Origin: Basidiobolus meristosporus CBS 931.73 | Lineage: Eukaryota > Basidiobolomycota > Basidiobolomycetes > Basidiobolales > Basidiobolaceae | Direction of reading: 5' to 3' | DNA length: 64,000 nt | NCBI GenBank assembly: GCA_002104905.1 | Contig: MCFE01000197.1 | Span: 62,001-126,000, forward strand | Part shown: positions 44,518 to 55,972 of the stretch, in pieces | Layout of the letters: the number at the start of each line of letters is the position of its first letter | Position numbering within the stretch: position 1 is the stretch's first letter | Program-made: the position numbers and the translations under genes | Notes under the pieces: model-generated | Told to the model about the DNA's origin: nothing | The model's database searches: none | What the model saw: the letters and a program-made list of their open reading frames with translations, nothing else

Positions 44518-46396
44518 TGTGGTGGTGTATAGGTCCAAGGGAGAGATACGTCCAACACTTCTCAAGTGTTCTGTGTGTGGGATGTTCACTGGGTGCAATA
44601 ACCTATGGCAAAAGCTTGCTAGGAATACTTGGGTTCTGTTTCTAATCTAATGTGAAGGGGAATAAAGCCACAAGCTTGTCAAGGGAAAACTATTGAGCTA
44701 CAATCCCCAACTTAGTTGGAGTCTTAACAAAAGTATGTGCTGGGTTCAGCGTCCTTTGAGATGAGAATGTACTAAAGCTTCCAAAGTCAAAACAACTGTA
44801 AACTCCACTAGCAGGGACTTGATAAGAATGCAGCTGTGGTCAATAGTTACAAAGACAGAAAAGTATCTTTGCCTGTACAAGAACAAACTTGGGAAAGAAT
44901 CAAATATAATAAAAGATACCTACTCTGAGTATTCCTCACAAGTAGTGCCTCCAAGGTCAGTTGGCTGTCAGCACGGTTTCCTGGGAGTGTCCTGTGGTCT
45001 AGGGTTGGAAGTGCAGGTAGCAGCAGGTAGCAGTGATCACACTAATCAACAAGTTGGTATATTGATAAAAGGGATGATGATTTATTGTAGAGGGATAGCC
45101 TCCCTTATATACTTTTCTCACTGGCTAAGTGATTACTAATCATGGTGTTCCAGAAGGTTCCGGTGTGGTAGGGTAAACATACCTCCCACAGACAAGTTTA
45201 TTCATATAGTCATTATGATATACTTATCCATATTTTATCTTATCAGTATTATCCCATTCTTCTTTTGCCCATATTATCAGTATTATCCCCATATGATGTT
45301 TACCCTGATTAGTTATTAGCATTAGTTATCCCATATGTTATTCAGCTTTGTGATCAGTAGATGTATCTATATAAGGCAAGTACCCGCGTCAGTACCCGTG
45401 ACACATGACCTAGGTCTGTGTTACCATCTCTACCATTTCAATACCATATATGGTATTTCTATGTTGCACAGGTTTCAGACTACTGATTCCTGATTGGTTG
45501 AGAGTGCTGTGCCTTTTAGAACCTTCCAGGACATTCTTGGCATATTTTTAGCTCATAGTGATGTCATCAAGAATTCCACTGATACCTAGAATCTTCTAGA
45601 ACCTTGTCATTTGTAATCACTTGGCAATCAGGAAAAGTATTTAAGGGAAAGCAATCCCTCATCAATAAATCATCCCTTCTATCAGTAACACTTCTACCTT
45701 ATTGATTAGCAGTTGATCACTGCACCTGCCTTCAACAGTACATCTAAGACCTGCCATCAAGGAGCTTTTCAGGGTAGTGCACAAGACACACAGAGGCCTT
45801 TGGAGACACTTGGAGCACCTAGGGAGCTAAAGAAGCAGGAGCTCTTACCATAGTGACATATTGACAAAGACACCAGCAGTTTAGACACAGAGGTTATTGC
45901 ACCCATCAGACACCTCACACACCTTGAGTTGTGTAGCTTCTCCCAGGAGTACCTCTACACCACCACACCGGATATCAATAGAAATCTTAATGACATCAGA
46001 ATGACCTAAGAATGCTCTAAGTAGGTGCTGGAAGGTTCTAAGAGGCACAGCACATCCAACCAATTAGGAATCAGTATTCTGAAACCTGTGTAACATGGGG
46101 ATACCATATATGGTATGGAAATGGTAGGGATGGTGATATGGGTTGATCATGTGTCACGGGTACTGGCGCGGGTACTTGCCTAATATAGAAGCACTTGTAG
46201 CTAGAAATCTTACATAAAGTGAGGGGTAACTTATGCAATAAGGTAAGCAGGTGTGATAGTCAACCAGCTTATGGGATAGTACTGATTGGGTAAGACAAAT
46301 GGGATAAAACTAAAATGAGTGTAGTAGGGATATAGGGAAGTAGAAAATAAGGGAATGAGCACATCTGTCAGTGGGTGTCACTGTCACCCCACTACA
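44518..46396 (-). repeat. 3' LTR, interrupted by a nested solo LTR
   Basis: Matches 51428-52498 over 44518-45163 and 45968-46396. In the coding sense it starts TGTAGTGGGGTGACAG and ends CCACCACA. Confidence 0.93.
45164..45967 (+). repeat. nested solo LTR, TSD CCGG
   Basis: 804 bp, TGTGGTAGGGTAAACATACC...CCACCACA, flanked by CCGG (45160-45163, 45968-45971). The uninterrupted LTR at 52072 reads TTCTGGATATC, so the original site was TTCCGGATATC. Its ends resemble those of the host LTR, so it is a related gypsy family, in opposite orientation. Confidence 0.9.
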
Positions 46397-46413
46397 TCCA
46401 CCCCCCTCTCAGC
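46397..46413 (-). promoter_or_regulatory. polypurine tract
   Basis: On the minus strand GAGAGGGGGGTGGA precedes the 3' LTR directly, as needed for plus-strand DNA priming. Confidence 0.8.
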
Positions 46414-46435
46414 TTTGAACTTGGGTCAAAGCAAA

Positions 46436-49348
46436 CTAATCTTGATGTGCAAAATTCTTATGCTTGAATAACTTAAGTTGATTTCCAGCAACTGGTGCTC
46501 TCAACTGGGTGTTGTCAAGCTCAGATATGTAATAACTTCCATTTCCAATCAGTTTGGAAATGAGGCAGGGGCCAGTCCATTTGTTGTCAAACTTCCGACT
46601 CCATTGCTTGTCCAAGGTAGAATCATAGAGTAATACTGGGTCTCCTAGTGCTAGAGGTTTTGGTCTTGTTGGGTGTGATTTGTCAAAGGGCACCTTGTTC
46701 TTTAGTCATGAATCCTTAAGTTGTTCAGCAGCTCTGCTAATATTCAAGTCATGGTGATCAAGTTGCTCTATGCGAGTTGCAAGGAGGTCTTCAGTCTGCA
46801 TATTGGATCTCCAATTCAATGAGTTCCAAGTGACTGTGATTAACTCAACTGGTAGTATGCAGTCATGTCCATAGAGTAGCTTGAATGGCAATAATCCAGT
46901 TGTTCTCTTGGTAGTAATTCTATCTGCCCAGAGTACTAGATGTAATTGCTGTGGCCACAGTGTTGTGTTATTCTCACAAGTCTTGACAAGAGAGTTCACC
47001 AATGGTCCATGTCCTCTCTCTATCATTCCATTGGCTTGAGGGTGGTAAGCTGTTGTGAAAGCTATGTGTATCTTGTACTTTGAGCACAACTCCTGGATCA
47101 TTTGGGATGTCATCTCTCCTCTGTCAGCAACAAACTGTTGGATGCAGCCAAATCTGCAGATGATGTCTTCAGGTATAAATCTCCATATGGTATGGCTCTT
47201 GTTGTTAGGCAAGGCTCAAGCCTCTGCCCATCCACTAAGGTCATCTCTAGCAACAATCAGGTACTTTTTTGATCCAGCTGTTGGCATGTAGACAAGGTCA
47301 ATACCAACCTTTTGCCACAGACAGATTGTGTAAGTAGGATGCAGTGGTTCTTCATAACGCTTGGAGGATCTCTTCTGGCAGGCTACACATGACTCAACAA
47401 AGTGTTGGATATCATAGTACATGTTTTCCCAGTAGTACCTCTGAGCTGTAGTTTTTTATGTGGCTTCTTGTCCTCTATGTCCTCCTGGTTCTCCTTGGTG
47501 GATACTTGTCATGATGTTCAGTTGCTCTTGAGGGGTAGTGACTACTCTTCTTGGCATAAGTCCAGACTTCACTTGCTTAAAGAGAAGATCATCTTTAAGA
47601 TAGTAGTAGTGTGCCTTCTTCCGGAGTTTTCTAAACTCCTGAATATCCATCCAACTAGGTTACTTAAGTGTCCTTAGATATTCCTTAATCAGACTCCAGG
47701 TAGTTCTCTCTTGGTCTTTGATGGCAATCTGTCAGATCTCTGCATCAATAATATCATCAAAGTGAGGGTCCAAGTCTTCAAATAATTGTGGTCCCTTCCT
47801 GGAGAGTGCATCAGCCACAACATTTGTCTTGCCAGGGATATGTCTGACCTCAAAGTCAAACATTTTCAGCCATGCCATCCATTGGTTTGTGGCATCATCA
47901 GGTAGGTCAGGCTTGTTGATCATTCCTATCAGTGGCTTGGCATCTGTCTCCAGGATAAAATGTGTCATGTAGAGTTGTGACTTCAGTTTCCTCAGCATCT
48001 TCACAACTCCAAGTAGTTCTCTCTTAATCTGAGAGTATCTTTGCTCTCTAGGAGAGAATAGGCAGCTCTCATATCTGCAGGCATAGCGGTTGCCATCTTC
48101 ATCATCTTGTCCAAGAAGTGCTCCAGCTCCTATAGGGCTTGCATCCACTGTCAAAATAGGCGGGCATTCAGTGCTTTGATAGTCATGAGGTCTTAGAACT
48201 GGTGGAGATACTAAGGCCTCTTTCAGTAATTGCATGGCTTCTTCTTGCTCTTCTCCCCAGATAAATGGGGTATTCTTTCTCTGTAGTTGGTAGATTAGTT
48301 CTGCTATCTCCAAAAATCTTGGGATCCAGATCCTAAAGAACCCACAAGCAGCCACAAAGCCACCAGCTTGTGTAAGATTTGTGGGGGTAGGCCAGTTGAG
48401 TATCTTTTGTGTCTTGGAGTCTCCAGGTGAACAACCAAAGGTGTTGCATTTTTGTCCCACAATGGATATCTCTGATACACCAAAGCTGCTTTTCTCACCA
48501 CTGATGGTGAGTCCTGCTTCTTCAATGGCTCCTAATATGGCATCATTGTCTACAATATGGTTATAGACAAACTTTCTTACTCCAGGCATAACTTCAGTGG
48601 TGTCCCAGGAATTTGGTTCTTTGATGCCTATGTCATCCACAAAGATAGCAAGTTTCTCAGGTATAAACAGATACAGCACATTTACCATGCATCTTGGGAA
48701 CTGAGCCACAAAGTTTGTAGCCCCTTGGCTGAGTCTTGTCATCCTTAACAGTCCAAATGGTGTCTGTAGTGCAAACATATCTCTTGATGTCTTATCAAGG
48801 GGGATCTGGTCATATCCTGAGTAGAGATCATATGTTAAGTAGATGGAGTGGCCACTAAAGCTTTCTGCAAAGTCATCAATAGATGGAGGTATAGCAGCAT
48901 CTCTGATAGTGACAGCATTTGCAGGTTGCATATCTTGAATGAATTGGAGCTTTCCATTCTTCTTTTTGGTCACAAACCATCTGTTAGCATAGGGTCCATG
49001 GCAAGGTTCTAGGATACCAGCTTCTATCTTCTTCTTAAGTAGGTCATGCACATCAGCTTGGAGTCCTCTGGGCAGTGGGTAAGGCTTAAATGACCAGGGT
49101 GTGTGGGGCACTGTATGAATCTTGATGGATTTTTCAACCGATGTCTTTAAGAGTCCCATCTCCTTGTCATTATATGAGAAGACCTTATCATGCCTTTTCA
49201 AGGTCTCCTTGAATAATAGTATCTCCTCTGGTGTTAGGTTTCCATCACCAATGATAAGTTGCTTAAGTCTCTCAGGTGTAAGTTGTATATCTTCTGGTGT
49301 TTCTTCTGGTGGTCTAATGTAATCAGCAGGCTGAGATCCATCAGTCAA
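46436..49348 (-). pseudogene. gypsy Pol: RT, RNase H, integrase
   Basis: 49348-47732 (538 residues): RT with GILEPCHGPYANRWF, QFIQDMQPAN, LTYDLYSGYDQIPL, LSQGATNFVAQF, catalytic IFVDDIGIK; RNase H with TVDASPIGAGALL, RELLGVVKM, ETDAKPLIGM and KTNVVADALSRK. Integrase: GGHRGQEAT and CVACQK (zinc region), D in GIDLVYM, D in VADRGEM, E in NGMIERGHG, and a C-terminal NKWTGPCLISKL. The open pieces 47650, 47422, 47212 and 46693 are all in the frame of 49348, so only stops (near 47700, 47458, 47213, 46704), not frameshifts, disable it. All catalytic residues I looked for are present. Confidence 0.93.
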
Positions 49349-49425
49349 TGGGGTAAGTGATGGTCTAATCTTCTGTTCTACTGTCTTGTATTTTGTTTGA
49401 TCCGTAGCTGTTTGCTCCTGTATAC

Positions 49426-50352
49426 CTAATGAGCAGCTCCAAATGTTGGGTGTATATTGTCAGGCTCTTCATCTTCTTCCATAACAAGATGTGCCTTCTG
49501 GCAAGCAGTATGCGTCCTCTTATTGTTGGGTGTTACACCACAGAAGGTTGACTGTAGTCCTGGATTGGATCCTTGTATGGTGTACCATACTAACCCATTG
49601 GAATAGTTGGTAATTGTAGCCTTAGTACTGGCTTCCCATGGTCTACCTAGCAGAAGGTCAAAGTTTGCCTTATGGCAGATGAAGAGGGGAAGCCAGACCT
49701 TGATTCCTTGTACCTCAATAGTGAACTTATGTACTACACCATAGAGTGGACTAGATCCTGAGTTTGCATTGGTCATATTCCATCCAATATCTCTATCAAC
49801 AGGCAGTAGCTCCTTGCTTTTAAGTGTCTTCCAGAAGTCTAGCGGCATAACACAAATCTCTGAGCCACTGTCAATATGGCAGTCAACAGGGTCATCATAT
49901 GTATACCCTTTCACCACAGCAGTTGCAACTGAGTAAAAGGTCTGATATTCAGTAGTGTTATCATCCTTTTGGTGGTCTTCATGGTTTGTCTGAATTATAT
50001 GGGTGTCCATATGTTCAACAGCTTGTTGTCTTGTTCTAAGCTGCTCATCAAAGGTCTTCCTAACAGATGGGGATACACTCATGATTTCTCCAACCAACAA
50101 AGTGAAGTTCTGCTCCAGCAGCTTCTCAGTAATCGGTTGAGGGCTTGAGTAGCTTGCTATCTTTGAGGTCATCTGAAAGTGAGGCAATGGATCTTGGGTG
50201 GGCAGCATACTCGGCCTCTTGTCAATAACAACTTCAGGTTCTTCAAATCGTGGTCTTCTAAGGATGGGCTTGGCAGGTTCTTCAGGGAGGTGTCTTTTGG
50301 TAGCAAAGGCATCAACTTCATATTGTCTGTTGTCAGGGCTGCTTGGATTCAC
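49426..50352 (-). pseudogene. gypsy protease region
   Basis: 308 open residues in a frame different from gag and pol. CHIDSGSEICVMP is the retropepsin active site (DSG), with WLPLFICHKANFDLLLGRPW as its second half (LLGRPW corresponds to the ILG motif). The N-terminal part (YSVATAVVKG, proline-rich start) is a linker from Gag. It overlaps the end of gag by a few bases, so Gag and protease may have been joined by a frameshift, or an indel separated them. Confidence 0.85.
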
Positions 50353-51230
50353 TTTATGAGTCTCAATAGGGACATCAACAGTAAACTTTCTGGTTGCTGA
50401 GTCAGATTTCTGGAAAGGGCTCTCATCCCTCCTCTTTGGAAATTAGTGGGAATCCTTCTTCCTTCCTTGTCAGCAAGCATTCCATCAGCATAAAACTGTA
50501 CTGCTCCTTCTCTGAGTAGCTGACTAAGCTCTGAGCATTCTTGTCTGGCATGCTGAGTAGAGTAACACCAGAAGCAGTGCCTGGGCAAAGGTCTTTGTCC
50601 CTCAGTAGCAACCTCAGCTGAGCCATTAATCTTGAGGGCTAGTTTTTGTAGCTGTTCAGCAAGTTGGTCAATTCTGTTGGTAGTGTAGGTCTGATTGTCC
50701 GCAGCAGCACTCCTTGGCTCCTTGGTTGACTGGTCTGGCAGATTAGATGTCAGGAGTCTCATAAAGGTAGAAGTTTGTTTTGCCTCTGGGAGAACATGTT
50801 TCATCTCTGCAAAGCAAGGAATGCCAGACTTGTCATCCTTGGCTGCATGTAAGTCAACTTTCCTTGCCAAGTCCTGGGGAAGCCCTTGTGCAAGGTAAAG
50901 TGTTATGGTAAACTCAGTCATAGCCTGGGACTCTAGGAGTGGCTTGGCCATATCTTCATACTGTTGAATGAACTCTTCAAGTGGTAGCTTGGAAAGTCCA
51001 GTTCTTCCAAAGTGCCTGAGGTCTTCAATTCCATAGTATATCTGGGGTCTACCATACTTGGTCTGTAGGTAGGTCTTCATTAAGGCCCAGTCAGTGAGAA
51101 TATCTCCTTGTCTGAGAAGCTTAGTGGTAATATCATTGGTGCAGTAGTAGGGGAAGTCTTCAGCCATTTCTTGTTCAGATAGGCTGCACATCTTGCAGAG
51201 CTTCTCCCATTTGAATATGAAGCTTTCCAC
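50349..51230 (-). pseudogene. gypsy Gag
   Basis: 293 open residues: FKWEKLCKMCSLSEQEM, FPYYCTND, then YGRPQIYYGIEDLRHFGR and LPLEEFIQQYEDMAKPL, the capsid-like core, and a zinc knuckle CFWCYSTQHARQEC (CX2CX4HX4C). The true start lies further upstream: the preceding frame 51508-51284 contains MGGSYKLPRTQQ starting next to the primer site, and a shift near 51280 separates the two. Confidence 0.85.
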
Positions 51231-51405
51231 ATTCTTTCCATCAAACTGTGGGGCTCCATGTGAGAGTCATAATGGCATAGAGTTCATTTTGGGCAGGTAG
51301 GTTGGTGTTGTAATCTTGGTAATATTGGTAGTCTCTTTTCAATAGGTGGATAACAGCTCAAATCTTCAGGTAGATCTTGTTGGGTCCTAGGGAGCTTGTA
51401 TGAAC

Positions 51406-51423
51406 CCCCCATGTTGGGTGCCA
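51406..51423 (-). promoter_or_regulatory. primer-binding site, lysine-tRNA-like
   Basis: Four bases inside the 5' LTR the minus strand reads TGGCACCCAACATGGGGG. It resembles the TGGCGCCCAACGTGGGGC site known from retroelements primed by a lysine tRNA; two of the three differences are G-to-A changes in CpG. Confidence 0.6.
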
Positions 51424-51427
51424 AATA

Positions 51428-52498
51428 TGTGGTGGTGTATAGGTCCAAGGGAGAGATATGTCCAACACCTCTCAAGTGTTTTGTGTGTGGGATGTTCACT
51501 GGGTGCAATAACCTATGGCAAAAGCTTGCTAGGAATACTTGGGTTCTGTTTCTAATCTAATGTGAAGGGGAATAAAGCCACTAGCTTGTCAAGGGAAAAC
51601 TATTGAGCTACAATCCCCAACTTAGTTGGCGTCTTAACAAAAGTATGTGCTGGGTTCAGAGTCCTTTGAGATGACAATGTACTAAAGCTTCCAAAGTCAA
51701 AACAACTGTAAACTCCACCAGCAGGGACTTGATAAGAATGCAGCTGTGGTCAATAGTTACAAAGTCAGAAAAGTATCTTTGCCTGTACAAGAACAAACTT
51801 GGGAAAGAATCAAATATAATAAAGGATACCTACTCTAAGTATTCCTCACAAGTAGTGCCTCCAAGGTCAGTTGGCTGTCAGCACGGTTTCCTGGGAGTGT
51901 CCTGTGGTCTAGGGTTGGAAGTGCAGGTAGCAGCAGGTAGCAGTGATCACACTAATCAACAAGTTGGTATATTGATAAAAGGGATGATGATTTATTGTAG
52001 AGGGATAGCCTCCCTTATATACTTTTCTCACTGGCTCAGTGATTACTAATCATGGTGTTCCAGAAGGTTCTGGATATCAATAGAAATCTTAATGACATCA
52101 GAATGACCTAAGAATGCTCTAAGTAGGTGCTGGAAGGTTCTAAGAGGCACAGCACATCCAACCAATCAGGAATCAGTATTCTGAAACCTGTGTAACATGG
52201 GGATTCCATATATGGTATGGAAATGGTAGGGATGGTGATATGGGTTGATCATGTGTCATGGGTACTGGGGCGGGTACTTGCCTAATATAGAAGCACTTGT
52301 AGCTAGTAATCTTACATAAAGTGAGGGGTAACTTATGCAATAAGGTAAGCAGGTGTGATAGTCAACCAGCTTATGGGATAGTACTGATTGGGTAAGACAA
52401 ATGGGATAAAACTAAAATGAGTGTAGTGGGGATATAGGGAAGTAGAAAATAAGGGAATGAGCACATCTATCAGTGGGTGTCACTGTCACCCCACTACA
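51428..52498 (-). repeat. 5' LTR of gypsy element
   Basis: 1071 bp. Compared with the other LTR, the first 60 bases differ at three sites, all C/T, including ACG to ATG. Confidence 0.93.
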
Positions 52499-52801
52499 GC
52501 GCTTGACAACTATTTGAGTGGATCCAACCAGCCAATACACCCAATTGCTTTATATGGCAAAAAACATGTTGCTGTTTTGATGGCCTTTTTGTGAGGCTCT
52601 GATGGCATTATCATGGTAGTATGGCAGCCTACAGCTAGTTCTGTGTAATGCTAATTTACCACTTTACCAAATGATATTTCCTTTTTCTACCTCCCCTTGC
52701 ACAATTCATATATTCCACTGTAGAATTGCCCCTCTTTATTTGCTTACCCACTGCTAACTTGGGTACTCCACATATAGTTTGAATTGAAATATACTATGGC
52801 C
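52499..52801 (-). other. T-family transposase-side end, continued
   Basis: Continues 44282-44517; matches 59290-59580 (CCTACAGCTAGTTCTGT, TTTCCTTTTTCTACCTCCCC). Cut at 52801 by the next gypsy element. Confidence 0.75.
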
Positions 52802-53170
52802 TGTTACAAGTCTTGGAATAAGAGTTGCAGAGGATTAGGGAGTTTTGCTAGTATTGTATTCATCAAAACTTGAACTGATTTTGGTTGAGGTTCCAGCAGC
52901 TCCATATACACATTCTGCCAGATCAATTGCTGACTAATTGTATTTTGTAATGTAGGCTATGGCTAATGATTCATTTGATTGCATCATCATCACCCAATAA
53001 GGTCCTACTTAATATATCTATTTCTGTCTGATAAGGATCTGCTGATTCATTTGCTGACTAATGCTACTGATTTGATAGATAACCCTGATGTACTGATAGG
53101 CTAAACATATAACTAATAGATTTGACTAAAAACTGATCTAACTTAAACATTGAAGCAGTAGATCATAATA
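52802..53170 (-). repeat. 3' LTR
   Basis: 369 bp, long form of the 33248 family; minus-strand start TATTATGATCTACTGC (G to A in the terminal TG). Confidence 0.82.
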
Positions 53171-54141
53171 TTCTCCCATACTAAAGTTAAGAGTGTTCTC
53201 CTGTATCGCCTTTCTTGTTATACCAATATCCTGATGGTTTAGTATTGTCAGCAATTCTTGCAAGATTGAATCTGTCTCTATAAACTAAGTCTTCCCAGAA
53301 ATTACCTTTTTTGACTACTAGTTGGTAAGTTCCAAATGGGCATTTTCTGACGATCTTGAGAGGTCCTGTCCATTGTGGTTCAAACTTCTTGCATGTGATG
53401 ATTTTCACCAATACAAAGTTCCCAACTGTCAACACCTCTGGTGATTTAGTCTTATCAAATCTCTGCTTCACTTTTTCTGCACTCTGAGATACTTAAGCCT
53501 GTGCCTCTTGATGTCTTTGTTCTAGTTACTAGTATCTACTTAGCTGACTGAGTTCATCTTCTAAAGCATCTGTAAGCCTTTGTTGTGTGAGATCTCCTGA
53601 GATCCTTGGTTCACATCCATACACTGAGTAAAATGACAATTGGTTGATTCAGCAATGTGGGCATGTTTTCACCAGCTTCTGGATATCTTGTTTCATTTTA
53701 GGCCACCATGCTCTGGCTTTCATAAGGCTATAGGTTCCTTCAATTCCAAGATGCCCATATCCACTTCATAACTTATGCAATATATCTAGTTGAGCAGCAT
53801 AAGGGCAATAGGCAAAAAGGCTTCCATCAACCATTTGGCTGAGTGTTTCATCCTGTACTACAGATTTGCTGGCTTCATACTGGACTATCTTTTTGATCTC
53901 TTCATCCACCTTATTAGGAATGGATTGGTCCCCAAGTACATTAGTGATAGGCTAGGTCAATCTGATTGACAAACCAAGTTGAGTTGGGCAACTTGTTCTA
54001 GTCTTGGTAAAGCATCAGCAACCATGTCATTTTTCCCAGTACAGTAGACAATCTCCAAGTCAAATTGCTGAATGTATTCACTCCATCTTGTCATTCTTTG
54101 GGATAGAACCTTCTAAGTAAACATATAATTGAATCTGGTAT
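53171..54141 (-). pseudogene. gypsy integrase and RNase H end
   Basis: 53187-53471 has FVLVKIITCKKFEPQWTG, integrase C-terminus. At ~53640 the sequence skips from the YGCEPRISG-like region to the zinc region (ACPHC-like, WWPKMKQDIQ), so the catalytic core is deleted. 53990-54141 ends in the RNase H tail (KNDMVADALPRL-like, EIVYCTGK). Confidence 0.75.
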
Positions 54142-55194
54142 TGTAGTGGGGTCACAGTGACACCTACCTACAGATATTCTCATTCCCATATATTCAACTT
54201 CCTTACTTTTCTACTACCCTTATATTATTTTTATCCTATTTGTCCTACTTGATCAGTACTTTCCCATTAGCTGGCTGACTATCACACCTGCTTGTGTTAT
54301 TGCATAAGTTATCCCTCACATTATGTAAAATCACTTGATGTAAGTGCCTCTATATTTGGCAAGTACCCGCGCCTGTACCTGTGACACCATCCCTACCATT
54401 TTCATACCATATATTGTACCCTAATGTAACACAGATTTCAGAATACTGATCCCTGATTGGTTGGGTTTGCTGTGCTGTTTAGAACCTTCCAGCACCTACT
54501 TAGAACATTCTTAGCTCATTCTGATGTCATTAAGTTTCTATTTTGATCACCAGAACCTTTTGGAACACTATGATTAGTACTCACTTTACCGGTGAGAAAA
54601 GTATATAAGGGGGGGCAATCCCTCAACAATACATCATCATCCCTTTTATCACTATACCAACTTGTTAATTGATGTGATTACTGCTGCCTACTGCTACCTG
54701 AACTTCCACCTGCAGATCACAGGACACTCCCAGGTAACTGTGCTGACAGCCAACTGATCTTAGAGGCAGTACCTGTGAGGAATATTCACAGTAGGTATCT
54801 TTTATTTTATTTGATTCCTTCCCAAGTTTGTTCTTGTACAGGCAAAGATGCCTTTCTGTCTTTGTGACTATTGACCACAGCTGTATTCTTATCAAGTCCT
54901 TGCTGGTGGAGTGTAGAGTTGTTTTGACTTTGGAAGCCTTAGTACATTGTCATCTCAAAGGATGCTGAGCCCAGCACATACTATTGTTAGACATCAACTG
55001 AGTTGGGGATTGTAGCTCAATAGCTTTCTCTTGACAAGCTTATGGCTCTATTGCTCATCACATTAGATTAGAGACAGAACCCAAGTATTCCTAGCAAATG
55101 TTTGCCAGAGGTTATTGCACCCAGTGAGCACCCCACACACAAAACACTTGAGCAGTGGTAAATTATCACTCCCTTGAGCTTATATACCACCACA
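54142..55194 (+). repeat. solo gypsy LTR, 1053 bp
   Basis: TGTAGTGGGGTCACAG...CCACCACA, a member of the LTR family of the 44.5-52.5 kb element in opposite orientation. Flanks gtat and gcat match imperfectly. About 290 bases of RNase H are missing at the insertion point compared with 7890-8180. Confidence 0.82.
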
Positions 55195-55972
55195 GCATCT
55201 GAAAGGCAGTCTCACAGGCTATGTCCCAATTCATGGTGTTGTCTTTGTTGAGAAAATCTGTTTAAGGGGTGCAATACTTGCAAAGGACTTACAAATCCTT
55301 CAAATAGGAAACTACTCCAATGAATGATCAGAGTTTTGATTTGCTATGGGGCTGCTTCAGATTCTTGATGACTTCAACCTTCTTGGGGTTCAAGGTCACT
55401 CCTGTGCTGGTCTCTATGTCTCCCATTTATTCAACATGTTTGCTCAAGAATTCACATTTTGCTAGCTTGCTGTACAGCTTATTCTGTGCTTCTTCAAGAC
55501 CTTTTCAATGTGCACCAAGTGTTTCTCTTCTGTCTTGCTGTATATCAACATGTTATCTAGGTAGATTAGCACAAACCTGTCTAAGTATTCTTGGAAGACA
55601 GTTTGCATCAAGGTCATGAATGTTGCCAGGGCATTGGTAAGGCCAAAACTCATGACTAAGTACTTGTAATGTCCATATATGGTCCTGAATGCTGTCTTAG
55701 GGATGTCTTCTGGTTTCACTCTAATCTGGTTGTATGCTGATATGAGGTCAGTCTTGCTGAATATGATAGCTCCATTAAGTTGGTCCAAAAGCTCATCAAT
55801 CCAAGGTATGGGGTACTTATTCTTCATGGTAACTGAGTTGAGGGCTTTGTAGTCAAAGCAAATCCTGAGTGTTCCATCCTTCTTTTTCATAAAGAGTACT
55901 TGTGCTCTCCAAGGTGACTTGCAGGGTCTAATATTTCCTTGCTCCAATATTTGATACATTTGTCTCTTCATC
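55195..55972 (-). pseudogene. gypsy reverse transcriptase
   Basis: 55462-55971 (169 residues): [50 protein letters not shown] (D retained, SGYN now SAYN), [20 protein letters not shown], catalytic box [11 protein letters not shown] (normally YLDD, second D now N). The first part (MKRQMYQ) is cut by the LTR at 55973; it continues at 57206. Confidence 0.87.

Larger units (their letters stand above)
44518..52498 (-). mobile_element. Ty3/gypsy element, near-complete, TSD GCGC
   Basis: Right LTR 51428-52498 (1071 bp) and left LTR 44518-46396 (1075 bp without an 804-bp nested solo LTR). Flanked by GCGC on both sides (44514-44517, 52499-52502); removing it gives CTTAGTGCGCTTGACAACTA, matching 43945-43965 and 28090-28115. 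On the minus strand: LTR, primer site, gag, protease, RT-RNase H-integrase, purine tract, LTR. LTRs differ at few positions, mostly C/T, so it is the youngest full element here. Confidence 0.95.

Noticed and set aside
44819-45139. 106-residue frame repeated at 51729-52049
   Set aside because: Both lie inside the two LTRs of one gypsy element and are antisense to it; duplicated because LTRs are duplicated. A decayed 76-residue version at 54665-54895 is in the related LTR.
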